Source of the DNA: Phycisphaerales bacterium
GTDB lineage: Bacteria > Planctomycetota > Phycisphaerae > Phycisphaerales > UBA1924
Assembly (NCBI GenBank): GCA_029260345.1
Contig: JAJDDK010000005.1
Coordinates: 372,001-436,000, forward strand
Reading direction: 5' to 3'
Length of the DNA: 64,000 bases
Below, piece after piece: positions 1 through 8,458 of this stretch; within the stretch, counting starts at the first letter, position 1, and every line of letters starts with the position of its first letter. Both the position numbers and the translations under genes were made by a program. The notes under the pieces were generated by a model. It made no database searches. It was not told the DNA's origin and saw nothing but the letters and a program-made list of their open reading frames with translations.

Positions 1-748
1 ACGCCAATGCACCTTTGAAAAACACTGATCCTGGCCAGGCCAGCGCCATCACACCGAGCGCCATACTGCAATATCGGAAGGCTGTATAGAACTGGGATTC
101 AATGGCGTCAAAGACCCCGCTATACAGAGCAAACGCCAGCAACATCACATTGCCCGCGAGCGCCCCAGCTACGGCGATGCGCACCAACATGCGGCGGTCT
201 TCTCTCGCCCTCGCCGCACGTGCTTCGCCACCGCGCGCCGGATGCGCGGGATATCCAAGCCGATCAAGATCTCGCGCAATGCACGATAGCGATGTCCGCT
301 TGTCGTCCCATACGATCCGCACCAGCGAGCGCGTCAGTTCAAGCCTCACTGAAATGGCGCCGTCATGGATCTGCGGCAGGCGTTCGACGAGCCAGACGCA
401 CGCCGCGCAGTGTACGCCTTCGAGGTACAATTCGATTTCGAAGACGTCATTGCCGCGCGGTGAACAGTGGCGATCGCGAAATTCTGGCGCATCGAAGGCA
501 GCATACGATTCGCCGGTTGATCGCGCCGGCGCCGCGTCAAGTTCAAGCGCATCTCGAATGGCGTAATACCGATCGAGCCCGCACTCGCGAATGACCCGAT
601 ACACCGTGCGGCACGCGCCACAACAAAACTGCTCGGCGCTTTCAGAATCAATGAGGCCTGCTGGAACGGGGAGTCCGCAATGGTCGCAGGCGGTGTGCGC
701 TCTTGACGTTGTTGGCGCTCTTCCCGCATTGATCGTCGCATCAGCCAC
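1..748 (-). CDS. ccoI: CcoI/FixI-type copper-translocating P-type ATPase, N-terminal part (runs off window)
   Basis: About 249 N-terminal residues are visible; the rest lies beyond base 1. I read the frame from a GTG at 746-748 that overlaps the TGA of the upstream gene (741-743). Residues near the N terminus carry a CDHC and CCGAC cysteine cluster, the metal-binding extension typical of CcoI/FixI ATPases. A heavy-metal-associated domain follows with GVHCAACVWLVERLPQ (CxxC copper site), then a basic linker and two hydrophobic segments. Family role: export of Cu+ across the inner membrane for assembly of the CuB centre of cbb3 oxidase. Position after ccoNOQPGH fits this. The catalytic DKTGT and CPC motifs lie outside the window, so activity cannot be judged. 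The GTG start is chosen by overlap and is the less certain part. Confidence 0.85.
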   Translation of the reverse strand, partial: MADATINAGRAPTTSRAHTACDHCGLPVPAGLIDSESAEQFCCGACRTVYRVIRECGLDRYYAIRDALELDAAPARSTGESYAAFDAPEFRDRHCSPRGNDVFEIELYLEGVHCAACVWLVERLPQIHDGAISVRLELTRSLVRIVWDDKRTSLSCIARDLDRLGYPAHPARGGEARAARAREDRRMLVRIAVAGALAGNVMLLAFALYSGVFDAIESQFYTAFRYCSMALGVMALAWPGSVFFKGALA

Positions 749-1529
749 CGACAGTGTCTTCCGGGTTGCAGCACAACATCTCGCGATGGTCGAGACCATG
801 CACATGTTCGACGACATCTGAGAGAGTCGCGGACTTCGATGTCGCGTCTTGATCAAGGTGGACGGGCATCCATGCTCTTGAAACGATGGAGAGCATGGCG
901 ACGAGCGTTATCATGACCGGCATCAGGATTGGCATAGACTTGCCAAATCGACCAGTGAAGGCACGAACACCGGCGCCGAGTGCGACGAGGATAGGAAGCG
1001 TGCCCGCCCAGAAGACCGCCATTGTGACGGCGCCAAATAGTGGGTTGGCCGTCCCTGCTGCGGTGGCAACGAATGCGTACAGCCAACCACAGGGCAGCAA
1101 TGTGGTCAAGAGTCCGATCGCAAGCGCTCTGGATGGAGGAGCCAGTTGCATCGCGCGACGATGCCCGGCATGAAGCGCCATTTCCATGGACTTGGGCGGT
1201 CGAATTCGAGCAACGCGCACTCCTTTGACGCGAAGAAGGCACACGATACCGAAGGTCGCCACCGTTGCAGCGGCAAGCGCGGCGGCGACTTGCTGCACAC
1301 CGACGAGCGAGCCGCCCATGTCGACGACGCTCCCCAACAATCCTGCCAATCCGCCAAGCGTGACATACGTGACCAGTCGCCCGCCGTTGTAGGCCGCGTG
1401 CAGCAACCACTTCGGAGTTCGGTCATCGGGAGCGGCAACCGCAAATGCAACAAAGGCGCCGCACATTCCGGCGCAGTGCAGGCTGCCCAGCAAACTCGCG
1501 ATGAACACCGTGACAATCAGCGCGGTCAT
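741..1529 (-). CDS. SafE/DsbD_2-type membrane protein of the cbb3 assembly cluster
   Basis: 262 residues, largely hydrophobic, with about six predicted membrane segments. The N-terminal HCAGMCGAF motif and a later TLLPCGWLYAF motif are hallmarks of the sulfite exporter TauE/SafE (DsbD_2-like) proteins found in cbb3 oxidase clusters between fixH and ccoI or ccoS. The paired cysteines in membrane helices suggest a role in copper or redox handling during oxidase maturation; this is inferred from family and context, not from a known substrate. The start lies 3 bp after the ccoH stop, and the 3' end overlaps the ccoI GTG, so the genes are probably translationally coupled. An alternative is a generic cytochrome c biogenesis membrane protein. 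Confidence 0.8.
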   Translation of the reverse strand: MTALIVTVFIASLLGSLHCAGMCGAFVAFAVAAPDDRTPKWLLHAAYNGGRLVTYVTLGGLAGLLGSVVDMGGSLVGVQQVAAALAAATVATFGIVCLLRVKGVRVARIRPPKSMEMALHAGHRRAMQLAPPSRALAIGLLTTLLPCGWLYAFVATAAGTANPLFGAVTMAVFWAGTLPILVALGAGVRAFTGRFGKSMPILMPVMITLVAMLSIVSRAWMPVHLDQDATSKSATLSDVVEHVHGLDHREMLCCNPEDTVGG

Positions 1530-1532
1530 ACG

Positions 1533-2066
1533 TCAGCGTCCTGCAAAGTCCATCAGCCACTGCTGCTGATGGTCAATGAATTGGTCTTTGCCTCGGCTCG
1601 CGGTGAGAGCAAAGTCCCAAAGTCCTTCCCGCCGCGGTGCGAACCGTGCGGTGTAAACGCCAGGTTGAACCTCCGTAAATTCCAAAATTATTTTGTGTGC
1701 GCTGCGGGCCGGATGAAACGCTGACGCTTGAACGGTCGCATTTGACACTGGATCGCCATCATCGTTGATCAATGTGATCAACACCGTTCTCTCGTTCAAC
1801 GCATTGACGTCGTCATCAAATTCAATGGTTGCTTCCCAGCCGAGCTTGGCGCTTTCGTGGAGCGCTGCCGACGTCTCATTCCACGCACTTGCTTTCGCTT
1901 CGTAGTCCTCAACGATGGCGAATGCCGGATCGGAGACCGCCAGCATCATCGTCGTCGTCATGGCGACCACGCTCATGGTCAGGAGCGCAATAACCAATCC
2001 CGGCCAGAAGAGTTGCGCCGGGATCCGCGGCGACCGTCGGGAGTTCTCGATTGTTTCATGGATCAT
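1533..2066 (-). CDS. ccoH: FixH/CcoH family cbb3 assembly protein
   Basis: About 177 residues from the ATG at 2066, which overlaps the end of ccoG by 11 bp; a longer reading from 2141 would lie mostly inside ccoG. One N-terminal membrane segment (about residues 17-40, PGLVIALLTMSVVAMTTTMM) is followed by a periplasmic beta-rich domain. That domain contains an ITLINDDGDPVSNATV segment and a tryptophan near the end (GLWDFALTASRG), as in FixH proteins. CcoH/FixH is a membrane-anchored factor needed for stable assembly of cbb3 oxidase with CcoN, CcoO and CcoP. Its place directly after ccoG and before the SafE-like gene follows the standard order. Sequence similarity is weak outside the pattern, so the call leans on both motif and position. 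Confidence 0.8.
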   Translation of the reverse strand: MIHETIENSRRSPRIPAQLFWPGLVIALLTMSVVAMTTTMMLAVSDPAFAIVEDYEAKASAWNETSAALHESAKLGWEATIEFDDDVNALNERTVLITLINDDGDPVSNATVQASAFHPARSAHKIILEFTEVQPGVYTARFAPRREGLWDFALTASRGKDQFIDHQQQWLMDFAGR

Positions 2067-3504
2067 GCGATTGCTCCGCATCAGAAATGCCTGACGACCA
2101 TGGCCCCAAAAGACGGTATGGCCTGATTGTGCTGAAAGCATTGTCTTCAGTCGCTATGCGCAGTTGAATGTCCCTTCGGCCATCCTTGAAAACATCTCGT
2201 GGAACGATGATCGTCATCGGCGCATCGTGCGCTTCACCGGATCCAACCGTGAATGGATTGTTGGATGACACGACTTGACCGTTGGTGACATCAATGAGTT
2301 CGACTTGAAATGTCGCAGCTTCCGCCGCGCGATTTCGCACTTTCACGTGGAGTTGGTTGCTCACATTTCCATCGGGAAGAACGACGAATGGCGACCCTGC
2401 GCCGCGCAGCAACGTGATGTCTGCAGGCTGACGGCCTGCAAGCACGAGCACAAGCCCGGTGAGCAACCCAAGCAGCAAGGCCGGGTAGATCACAACGCGC
2501 GGTCGAAGCAGTTTCACCGGTTCTCCGGACACCGCCGCCTGAGAGCTGTATCGAATCAGGCCTTTTTTTCGGCCGATCTTTTCCATGACGTCATCACAAG
2601 CATCAATGCATTGTGCGCATCCAATGCACTCCATCTGGAGTCCTTCTCGGATGTCAATGCCCGTCGGGCATGTGCGCACGCACAATCCGCAGTCGACGCA
2701 ATCACCGCGCGCTTCGGCGGCGACCGGCAGCCGAACATCCTTGCTCTTTTTGGACTTTGTGATTTTGCCTCGAGGCTCACCTCGCTGTTCGTCGTACGTC
2801 ACGATCAGTGATTGCCGGTCGAGCATGACCGACTGAAACCGTCCATAGGGGCATGCCACCAGGCAGGTTTGCTCGCGAAAGAACGCGAAGTCAAACATCA
2901 TCAGGCCGGTTGTTGCAGCCATGACCAAAAATGCAAACGGATGCTGTGCAGGCGAGGATTGCACCCACAGCCACAATCGATCCACTCCAACGAAGTACGC
3001 GAGAAACGTGTGCGCGAGGAACATGGAGATCACGAGAAACACGGCGAATTTCGCAGGTTTGCGCCACGCCCCGAGTTTCCTCTGCCTTCCTGGCTTTCCT
3101 TCAAACAGCCGTTCAATCGGCCGGTAAAGGAACTCCATGTACACCGTTTGCGGGCACGCCCAGCCGCACCACACGCGTCCGAAGAACGCCGTGAGGAGGA
3201 ATATTGATACAAAAACACTAAGGATCATCAGCGCCAGCGGCAACGTATCTGTTGGATAAAAGGTTGTGCCGAAGAGCGTGAATTCGCGGGCGGGGATGTC
3301 CAAGAGGATCGGCGGCTTTCCGCCAATCCGAAGGTATGGAGTGATGGTAAAGACCGAGATGAGCCCGTACGCCACGACACGACGACGACGTAGATACCGA
3401 CCACGTGACAGCCACGGTTTCAACCATCGGCGTGAACCATCGGCATTGAGCGTTGAGAGCACTCGATCCGTTTGTTTGTCCGCTGTCGCTGCACTCATGC
3501 GCAC
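2056..3504 (-). CDS. ccoG: CcoG/RdxA/FixG cytochrome c oxidase accessory ferredoxin
   Basis: 482 residues, the usual length of the family. Membrane segments lie in the N-terminal half around a CGWACPQTVYMEF motif typical of the NapH/CcoG family. Two 4Fe-4S ferredoxin motifs follow: CVDCGLCVRTCPTGIDIR and CIGCAQCIDACDD. A C-terminal membrane helix and a periplasmic Ig-like FixG_C domain complete the protein. Family role: copper reduction (Cu2+ to Cu+) during assembly of the heme-copper centre of cbb3 oxidase. It lies 43 bp downstream of ccoP and its end overlaps ccoH. No key cysteine appears to be missing. Confidence 0.93.
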   Translation of the reverse strand: MRMSAATADKQTDRVLSTLNADGSRRWLKPWLSRGRYLRRRRVVAYGLISVFTITPYLRIGGKPPILLDIPAREFTLFGTTFYPTDTLPLALMILSVFVSIFLLTAFFGRVWCGWACPQTVYMEFLYRPIERLFEGKPGRQRKLGAWRKPAKFAVFLVISMFLAHTFLAYFVGVDRLWLWVQSSPAQHPFAFLVMAATTGLMMFDFAFFREQTCLVACPYGRFQSVMLDRQSLIVTYDEQRGEPRGKITKSKKSKDVRLPVAAEARGDCVDCGLCVRTCPTGIDIREGLQMECIGCAQCIDACDDVMEKIGRKKGLIRYSSQAAVSGEPVKLLRPRVVIYPALLLGLLTGLVLVLAGRQPADITLLRGAGSPFVVLPDGNVSNQLHVKVRNRAAEAATFQVELIDVTNGQVVSSNNPFTVGSGEAHDAPMTIIVPRDVFKDGRRDIQLRIATEDNAFSTIRPYRLLGPWSSGISDAEQSHDP

Positions 3505-3547
3505 CCCATTTGCGCCGCCGCAATGCCCGATTGAATGGCGTCGCGCC

Positions 3548-4165
3548 TCATTCTCCGCTCACGCTATCCGGCACGGGCGGCCATGGAGGAATGACCTCGC
3601 CCTCTGGATCGCGCGTCCGCGTGCCAGGTGGAATCGTACGTCCTCGCATGTCGGCGACATATGCGGCGAGCAAGACGATTTCATTCGGGTGGAGCCGATT
3701 GCCCCATGCCGGCATGGCTCCGCTCGCGGCGCCGTTCTGGATGACTTCTGCAATCTGCGTGATTTCAGTGAGATTCTTGAAGTAATCGTCCGTCAAGTTG
3801 GGGCCGACGAGTCCTTGTCCCATCGAACCGTGGCATGAAACGCAATTCGTCGCGAAGACGCCCTCGGCGACCGGCATCCATTGCGGATCGCCCATAAGGC
3901 TGAGAATGGTCGCCTGATCGGCTTCAAGTTCACCGATCTCGGCGAACAGCTTTTGAAACTCCCGACGCTGGGCTTCCGCGTGCTGTTCCTCCTCCGTCAA
4001 GGCCATTGGGCTGAACGTGAAGAAGAAAAAGTAGAACACGCTAAACAGCACACTCCCCAGGAAAATGGTGTGCCACCACCCCGGCGTGGGATTGTCGTAT
4101 TCGGCAATGCCATCGTACTCGTGTTCAAGCAAATGGCCGTATTGGCCGGAATCGGGCTGGGTCAT
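3548..4165 (-). CDS. ccoP: cbb3 oxidase subunit III, single-heme CcoP
   Basis: 205 residues. The FixP_N region near the N terminus (EYDGIAEYDNPTPGWW) precedes one membrane helix (about residues 33-52). A helical linker rich in Glu and Gln follows, and then one cytochrome c domain with CVSCH at 108-112 and a probable axial methionine in GAMPAWG near 150. Classical CcoP carries two c-type hemes and is near 300 residues, so this is a short mono-heme form. The C terminus is Pro/Asp-rich. Role: accepts electrons from periplasmic cytochrome c and passes them towards CcoO and CcoN. The start overlaps the ccoQ stop (ATGA), indicating coupled translation. Confidence 0.9.
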   Translation of the reverse strand: MTQPDSGQYGHLLEHEYDGIAEYDNPTPGWWHTIFLGSVLFSVFYFFFFTFSPMALTEEEQHAEAQRREFQKLFAEIGELEADQATILSLMGDPQWMPVAEGVFATNCVSCHGSMGQGLVGPNLTDDYFKNLTEITQIAEVIQNGAASGAMPAWGNRLHPNEIVLLAAYVADMRGRTIPPGTRTRDPEGEVIPPWPPVPDSVSGE

Positions 4166-4368
4166 TGTCTGCTTTCCTCCGAAGCGATGGGTGAATCAAG
4201 GTTCTGTGCGCCGTCATCCAGCGCCAGTGCAGCGTCGTGCTTCATCTCTGACTTCGGAGCCAGAATGACCCTCGCCACCACCACAAGAAAAACAACAAGA
4301 AAGACGATGAGCGCCATCTGAGGAAAAAATGCGAGGCCGTAACTGCTCATCAATTCGCTGAGACTCAT
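4162..4368 (-). CDS. ccoQ: CcoQ/FixQ-like small membrane subunit
   Basis: 68 residues with one strongly hydrophobic helix (about residues 12-37, FFPQMALIVFLVVFLVVVAR) followed by a polar acidic tail. Size, one-helix layout and place between ccoO and ccoP match CcoQ, a small subunit that stabilises the CcoNO-CcoP interaction. CcoQ is poorly conserved, so identity rests mainly on position. It overlaps ccoNO by 4 bp upstream and ccoP by 4 bp downstream. Confidence 0.75.
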   Translation of the reverse strand: MSLSELMSSYGLAFFPQMALIVFLVVFLVVVARVILAPKSEMKHDAALALDDGAQNLDSPIASEESRQ

Positions 4369-6689
4369 TCCTCACCTCCCGCTGCTGTGGCGTCACCTGC
4401 TGGGGGACTCAAAATATCTGTGCCGAGGCGCTTCAGGTAAGCGATGAGCGCCACGACTTGCTTGTCGGCGAGATTCGGGCGTCCACCATCCGATTCGATC
4501 TCAAGGGCGATGGCCGCGGCCTGTTCGCGCGCCATTTGCGGTGCGTTGTTGATTGCCTCGCCATACGGAACGCCAAGCATCGCCATCGCATCGACGCGCG
4601 CCTGAATCGATTCGAATTCGATTTTCTTTTCGAATAGCCACGGATACGAAGGCATGATGGAGCCTGGCGACGTATCGGTCGGTTCGGCGAAATGCCGGGC
4701 GTGCCACGGCGCGTTCGGATTTGTTTGGCCTTCGCGCGCCAAATCAGGACCAATGCGGCGTGAACCCCACTGGAAAGGCCGGTCGTAAATCGACTCGCCG
4801 GCCTTGGAATATTCTCCGTATCGCTTTGTCTCCGCAAAAATCGGTCGAATCATCTGCGAGTGGCAGTTGTAGCAGCCCTCCGCGACGTACAAATCGCGCC
4901 CGTACAACTCCAGAGGCGTGTACGGCTGCACGCTGTCAATCGTCTTGACCACGCTCTTGACCGTGAACATTGGAATTGCTTCAAAGAGCGAGGCGACGAT
5001 GACCGCGACAATCACCAGGACCGTAAATTTCATTGGAAAGCGTTCGAGACGACGGTGCCACCAACCCTGCAGGATGTTGACATCGACCTTGTCGCCGAAC
5101 GCGATATTGGCGTGGAGCCGAGATTCCGGTTTGGGCGGATCCTGATAGTTCTTGGACAGCGGCGCGGCGTATTGAATTGGCTCGTCGTATTGCGGCGGGC
5201 GAGTGCGCCACGTCATCCATATGTTCCAGATCCCAAGTCCGACACTTGCGAGATACATCGTTCCGCCAATGGCGCGGATCCAGTAGAACGGAGCGAGCCG
5301 CGTCACTGTTTCGATGAATTGAGGATAGGCGAGGCGTCCGGTTGAATCGAAAGCGCGCCACATGAGGCCTTGCGTTACACCTGCCGTATACATCGAAATG
5401 ACATACAGCAGGATGCCGATCGTCCCAATCCAGAAGTGCGCCGTTGCGGCCTTGACGCTGTAGAGTTTCGTCTGAAACAACCGCGGCGCGAGCCAATAGA
5501 TCATTCCAAAAGTCATGAAGCCATTCCAGCCGAGCGTGCCGCTGTGCACGTGAGCGATCGTCCAGTCGGTGTAATGTGACAGGGCATTCACGCTCTTGAT
5601 GGAGAGCATCGGGCCTTCGAATGTGCTCATACCGTAAAAAGTGATGCCGACCACAAAGAACTTGAGGACCGGATCGGTGGCGACTTTGTTCCAGGCGCCG
5701 CGCAAGGTGAGCAGGCCATTGATCATGCCGCCCCAGGAAGGCATCCAGAGCATGAGTGAAAAGACCATTCCCAGCGAAGACGCCCAGGCCGCCAGCGCCG
5801 TGTAGTGCAAATGATGCGGCCCGGCCCAGATGTAAATGAACACGATTGACCAGAAATGCACAATGCTGAGGCGATACGAGAAGATCGGGCGCTCCGCCGC
5901 TTTGGGCAAGAAGTAGTACATGAGACCCAAAAATGGCGTGGTGAGGAAGAATGCCACGGCATTGTGGCCGTACCACCATTGCATGAACGCGTCCTGCACA
6001 CCCGAATAGATCGGGTAGGACTTCATCAGGTTGTCGAAGCTCGACACCTCGCCCGTTTTGAAGAACTCAAGGACGCCAACGGGGATCCACAGATTGTTGA
6101 AGATGTGCAAAATTGCGACGGTGACAATCGTCGCAATGTAGAACCACAGTGCGACATACATGTGTCGTTCGCGCCGGCGGATCAAGGTGCCGAAGAAGTT
6201 CACGCCGAAGAATCCGACCCAGACCACCGCAATGGCAAGATCGATCGGCCATTCAAGTTCCGCGTATTCCTTGCCCTGCGTGAACCCGAGGGGCAGTGTC
6301 AATGCCGCCGAGACGATGATTCCTTGCCAACCCCAAAAATGCAGTCGACTCAGCCGATCGCTGAACATTCGAGCTTTGCACAATCGCTGCGTGGAGTAGT
6401 AAATCGCAGCGAAAATCGCATTCCCGGCGAATGCGAAAATGGCGGCGTTGGTATGCAGCGGGCGGAGGCGTCCGAAAGTGACCCATGCAAGCCCCAAATT
6501 TGCTTCAGGAAGCGCCAGTTGAAGAGCGAGAACAACCCCCACCAGCATCGCGATGAATGCCCAGAGCAGGGTCGCCCAAACAAACATGCGCACGATTTTG
6601 TCGTCGTACACGAATTCGTCGAGATGGTCATTGGCACGCGCTGCGTCAGCGCCGCCTCCCTCATGCCCCTGTAATCGTGCAGCGCTCAT
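4365..6689 (-). CDS. ccoNO: cbb3 cytochrome c oxidase, fused subunits I and II (CcoN-CcoO)
   Basis: 774 residues. The first ~500 form a 12-14-helix heme-copper oxidase subunit I of C (cbb3) type. Heme and CuB ligand motifs are visible: HTNAAIFAFAG, WWYGHNAVAFFLTTPF, WAGPHHLHYTALA and TIAHVHSGTLGWNGF. After a linker of about 40 residues, one helix (about 548-569) leads into a FixO/CcoO domain with heme c motif CYNCHSQM at about 606-613 and RPFQWGSRRIGPDLAREG. Separate ccoN and ccoO genes are the textbook arrangement. The joint here is a continuous frame with no internal stop. This is the first gene of the operon, with 157 bp upstream holding an inverted repeat. Function: terminal reduction of O2 with high oxygen affinity. 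Confidence 0.95.
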   Translation of the reverse strand: MSAARLQGHEGGGADAARANDHLDEFVYDDKIVRMFVWATLLWAFIAMLVGVVLALQLALPEANLGLAWVTFGRLRPLHTNAAIFAFAGNAIFAAIYYSTQRLCKARMFSDRLSRLHFWGWQGIIVSAALTLPLGFTQGKEYAELEWPIDLAIAVVWVGFFGVNFFGTLIRRRERHMYVALWFYIATIVTVAILHIFNNLWIPVGVLEFFKTGEVSSFDNLMKSYPIYSGVQDAFMQWWYGHNAVAFFLTTPFLGLMYYFLPKAAERPIFSYRLSIVHFWSIVFIYIWAGPHHLHYTALAAWASSLGMVFSLMLWMPSWGGMINGLLTLRGAWNKVATDPVLKFFVVGITFYGMSTFEGPMLSIKSVNALSHYTDWTIAHVHSGTLGWNGFMTFGMIYWLAPRLFQTKLYSVKAATAHFWIGTIGILLYVISMYTAGVTQGLMWRAFDSTGRLAYPQFIETVTRLAPFYWIRAIGGTMYLASVGLGIWNIWMTWRTRPPQYDEPIQYAAPLSKNYQDPPKPESRLHANIAFGDKVDVNILQGWWHRRLERFPMKFTVLVIVAVIVASLFEAIPMFTVKSVVKTIDSVQPYTPLELYGRDLYVAEGCYNCHSQMIRPIFAETKRYGEYSKAGESIYDRPFQWGSRRIGPDLAREGQTNPNAPWHARHFAEPTDTSPGSIMPSYPWLFEKKIEFESIQARVDAMAMLGVPYGEAINNAPQMAREQAAAIALEIESDGGRPNLADKQVVALIAYLKRLGTDILSPPAGDATAAGGEE

Positions 6690-6753
6690 GCCGTCAGCTC
6701 CGGTGGAGTGAAAAGAAAGCCGCGCATGCTCGGTGCGCGACTCCTGAATTGTC

Positions 6754-6780
6754 GCTCATCAGAATAATTCTTAGATGAGC
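6754..6780. promoter_or_regulatory. Inverted repeat upstream of ccoNO (possible operator)
   Basis: GCTCATC at 6754-6760 and GATGAGC at 6774-6780 are perfect arms. Between them lies an 11-bp palindrome, AGAATAATTCT (6761-6771). It sits 65-91 bp upstream of the ccoNO start. It could be a regulator site or an RNA hairpin in the leader. I saw no FNR-type TTGATnnnnATCAA site in this gap. The nearby Rrf2 gene is a candidate binder, but that is inference only. Confidence 0.4.
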
Positions 6781-6798
6781 AACGCGTGTCACGGTGTG

Positions 6799-6839
6799 AA
6801 AAAAAAATGGCGCCCGCCTCTCGGGCGAAACGGGCGCCA
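6799..6839 (-). terminator. Rho-independent terminator after the porin gene
   Basis: Stem arms TGGCGCCCG (6808-6816) and CGGGCGCCA (6831-6839) are perfectly complementary over 9 bp. On the minus strand the stem is followed by nine T residues (6799-6807). It begins about 8 bp after the porin stop, so it should end the porin transcript before ccoNO. Confidence 0.87.
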
Positions 6840-6846
6840 GCCCCTG

Positions 6847-8118
6847 TTAGAACAGAAGTTGGAATTGGAGGCGGATGACAAATTCACCGTCATCCGTCGT
6901 GGGAAGCAGCCCAATCTGGTTGCCGACAGAGCCGGGAACACCGGTTGCAACCCCTGACACCAAGGCATTCCCTGCGGTGTCATCGAGGTAGTACTGCATG
7001 TCCAGCGTGAACTTCGCCGCCTGGCCGTGCAGGTAGTAGTTCGCGCCAACGGTGATTGTGTTGAACGCGTCATCTGCGGTGCGGTCGGAGTCAGGAATGA
7101 CGACGTCGTAGCGCGCAAATGGTTCGATGTCATCAGTCACGAATACGCCGCCCTGCACGAGGAATCCGAGATCATTGAAGTTGCCGACGCCGCCGTTGGT
7201 GTCGGTGTACAGGCCAACACCCATGCCGAAGACATTCCAGCCGTTGCCCTCAACCATAATGTCGGCGGTATAGGCCAGGAGATTGGTCTCAAATGTGCCC
7301 GGAGCATGTGGGCTCTGTTCGAAGTGAACGCCACCACCGAGCTTTGCTGCGAATTCAGAGCCGCGTGCAGATGAGAATTGATCGAATTGCAACCAATTTC
7401 CTGCGAATTTCCATTCCCAGCGCGTGGTCACGCCCCACTCCGCAGGATCAGCGTTGAAATCAGTGTTTGCAGAGCGAATGCCGCCATCGACGCCCGCCCA
7501 CATACGCCACGAGTCGGTGCTGTAAAACGCCCAGGCGCCTTGGCTATATCCCTGGCCGAAAACGGCGTTGACCACGGATTGATCAACGGCGAGGCTGTAT
7601 TTCTCTTGGAGCACATCCTCCCACAGGATTGGCTCCTTCAACTGCCCGCCGAGGATGACGAGGCCGTTGTCGAAGGCATACCCCGCATATGCGTCTTCCA
7701 GCGTCAGTGCTCCTCCGTTGCTATCGAAGTTTGCCTGAATGGCGTATACGAAATTTTCGTAGATCGTGCCATCAAAGCGAAGCGCAACTCGCGGCAGGCT
7801 GAATCCACTCGTGAAATCATCAACGGTGTTGTTTTCGTCATTCCGGAAGTTCAGCATGTAGCGGGCTTGCAATTGTCCGGAGATATTGAGGCGAAAATCA
7901 CCGTCGGGCGACGCAAGAAAGAACTTGCCGTCATGGCCTGCGGTTGCGCCGCTCTGAAGCAAGCTCGATCGAGTCTGGGCGTCGGTGAGCAAGTCGGCGA
8001 CGATGGCACGAACTTCATCTGAATCGAGATCCGACGCGCTGGAAAGGTCGGATGGCGCGGCGTAGGCGCTGGCGCCAAGCATTGTTGCTGGGATCAGGAT
8101 TGAAGCGAAAGCACGCAT
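6847..8118 (-). CDS. Outer-membrane porin, OprO/OprP (phosphate-selective porin) type
   Basis: 423 residues with an N-terminal signal peptide (RAFASILIPATMLGASAYA, cleavage after AYA). A short helical region follows, then a beta-barrel with alternating residues. The strand LNISGQLQARYMLNFR is typical of the porin O/P family, and the protein ends with an aromatic strand, FVIRLQFQLLF, as expected for an outer-membrane protein. The family forms trimeric anion or phosphate channels, but the true substrate cannot be read from sequence. The presence of a classical porin supports a diderm envelope. It is a single-gene unit with its own terminator and about 340 bp of upstream sequence before the Rrf2 gene. 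Confidence 0.85.
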   Translation of the reverse strand: MRAFASILIPATMLGASAYAAPSDLSSASDLDSDEVRAIVADLLTDAQTRSSLLQSGATAGHDGKFFLASPDGDFRLNISGQLQARYMLNFRNDENNTVDDFTSGFSLPRVALRFDGTIYENFVYAIQANFDSNGGALTLEDAYAGYAFDNGLVILGGQLKEPILWEDVLQEKYSLAVDQSVVNAVFGQGYSQGAWAFYSTDSWRMWAGVDGGIRSANTDFNADPAEWGVTTRWEWKFAGNWLQFDQFSSARGSEFAAKLGGGVHFEQSPHAPGTFETNLLAYTADIMVEGNGWNVFGMGVGLYTDTNGGVGNFNDLGFLVQGGVFVTDDIEPFARYDVVIPDSDRTADDAFNTITVGANYYLHGQAAKFTLDMQYYLDDTAGNALVSGVATGVPGSVGNQIGLLPTTDDGEFVIRLQFQLLF

Positions 8119-8458
8119 CGTTGACCTGCCTTTCTGGCTCGACCAGGGACCTGTCTGGGCGGCTCCAGTTCCGCCATTGCCGACATCCCCGACAATTCAG
8201 ACAAGAAGATACACTTATCGTCTATTGGAGTGCAAGTCTTGATGACGGGGTCCTTGGGGAGTTGTTATTGGACTTTGAGCGCTGTTTTGCTCAGGGGGCC
8301 AATTCTGGTCGATCGCCGGCCGAAATGGACGTCAATCCAAATCTGAAGGATCCTTGAATGATCGAGGTCGACGCAAGAATGGCCAGTGACCGTCTTGCTT
8401 CGGCATAGCGCGCATCACGTAATTCCCAACGCCTCCCGGCCAAGGCCACAGCGTGGGA
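8119..8458. other. Intergenic region between Rrf2 gene and porin
   Basis: 340 bp without a convincing gene. It should hold the porin promoter (minus strand). An imperfect palindrome GATACACTTATC lies near 8209-8220. No clear terminator for the Rrf2 gene was found. Short frames here look like shadows. Confidence 0.5.
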
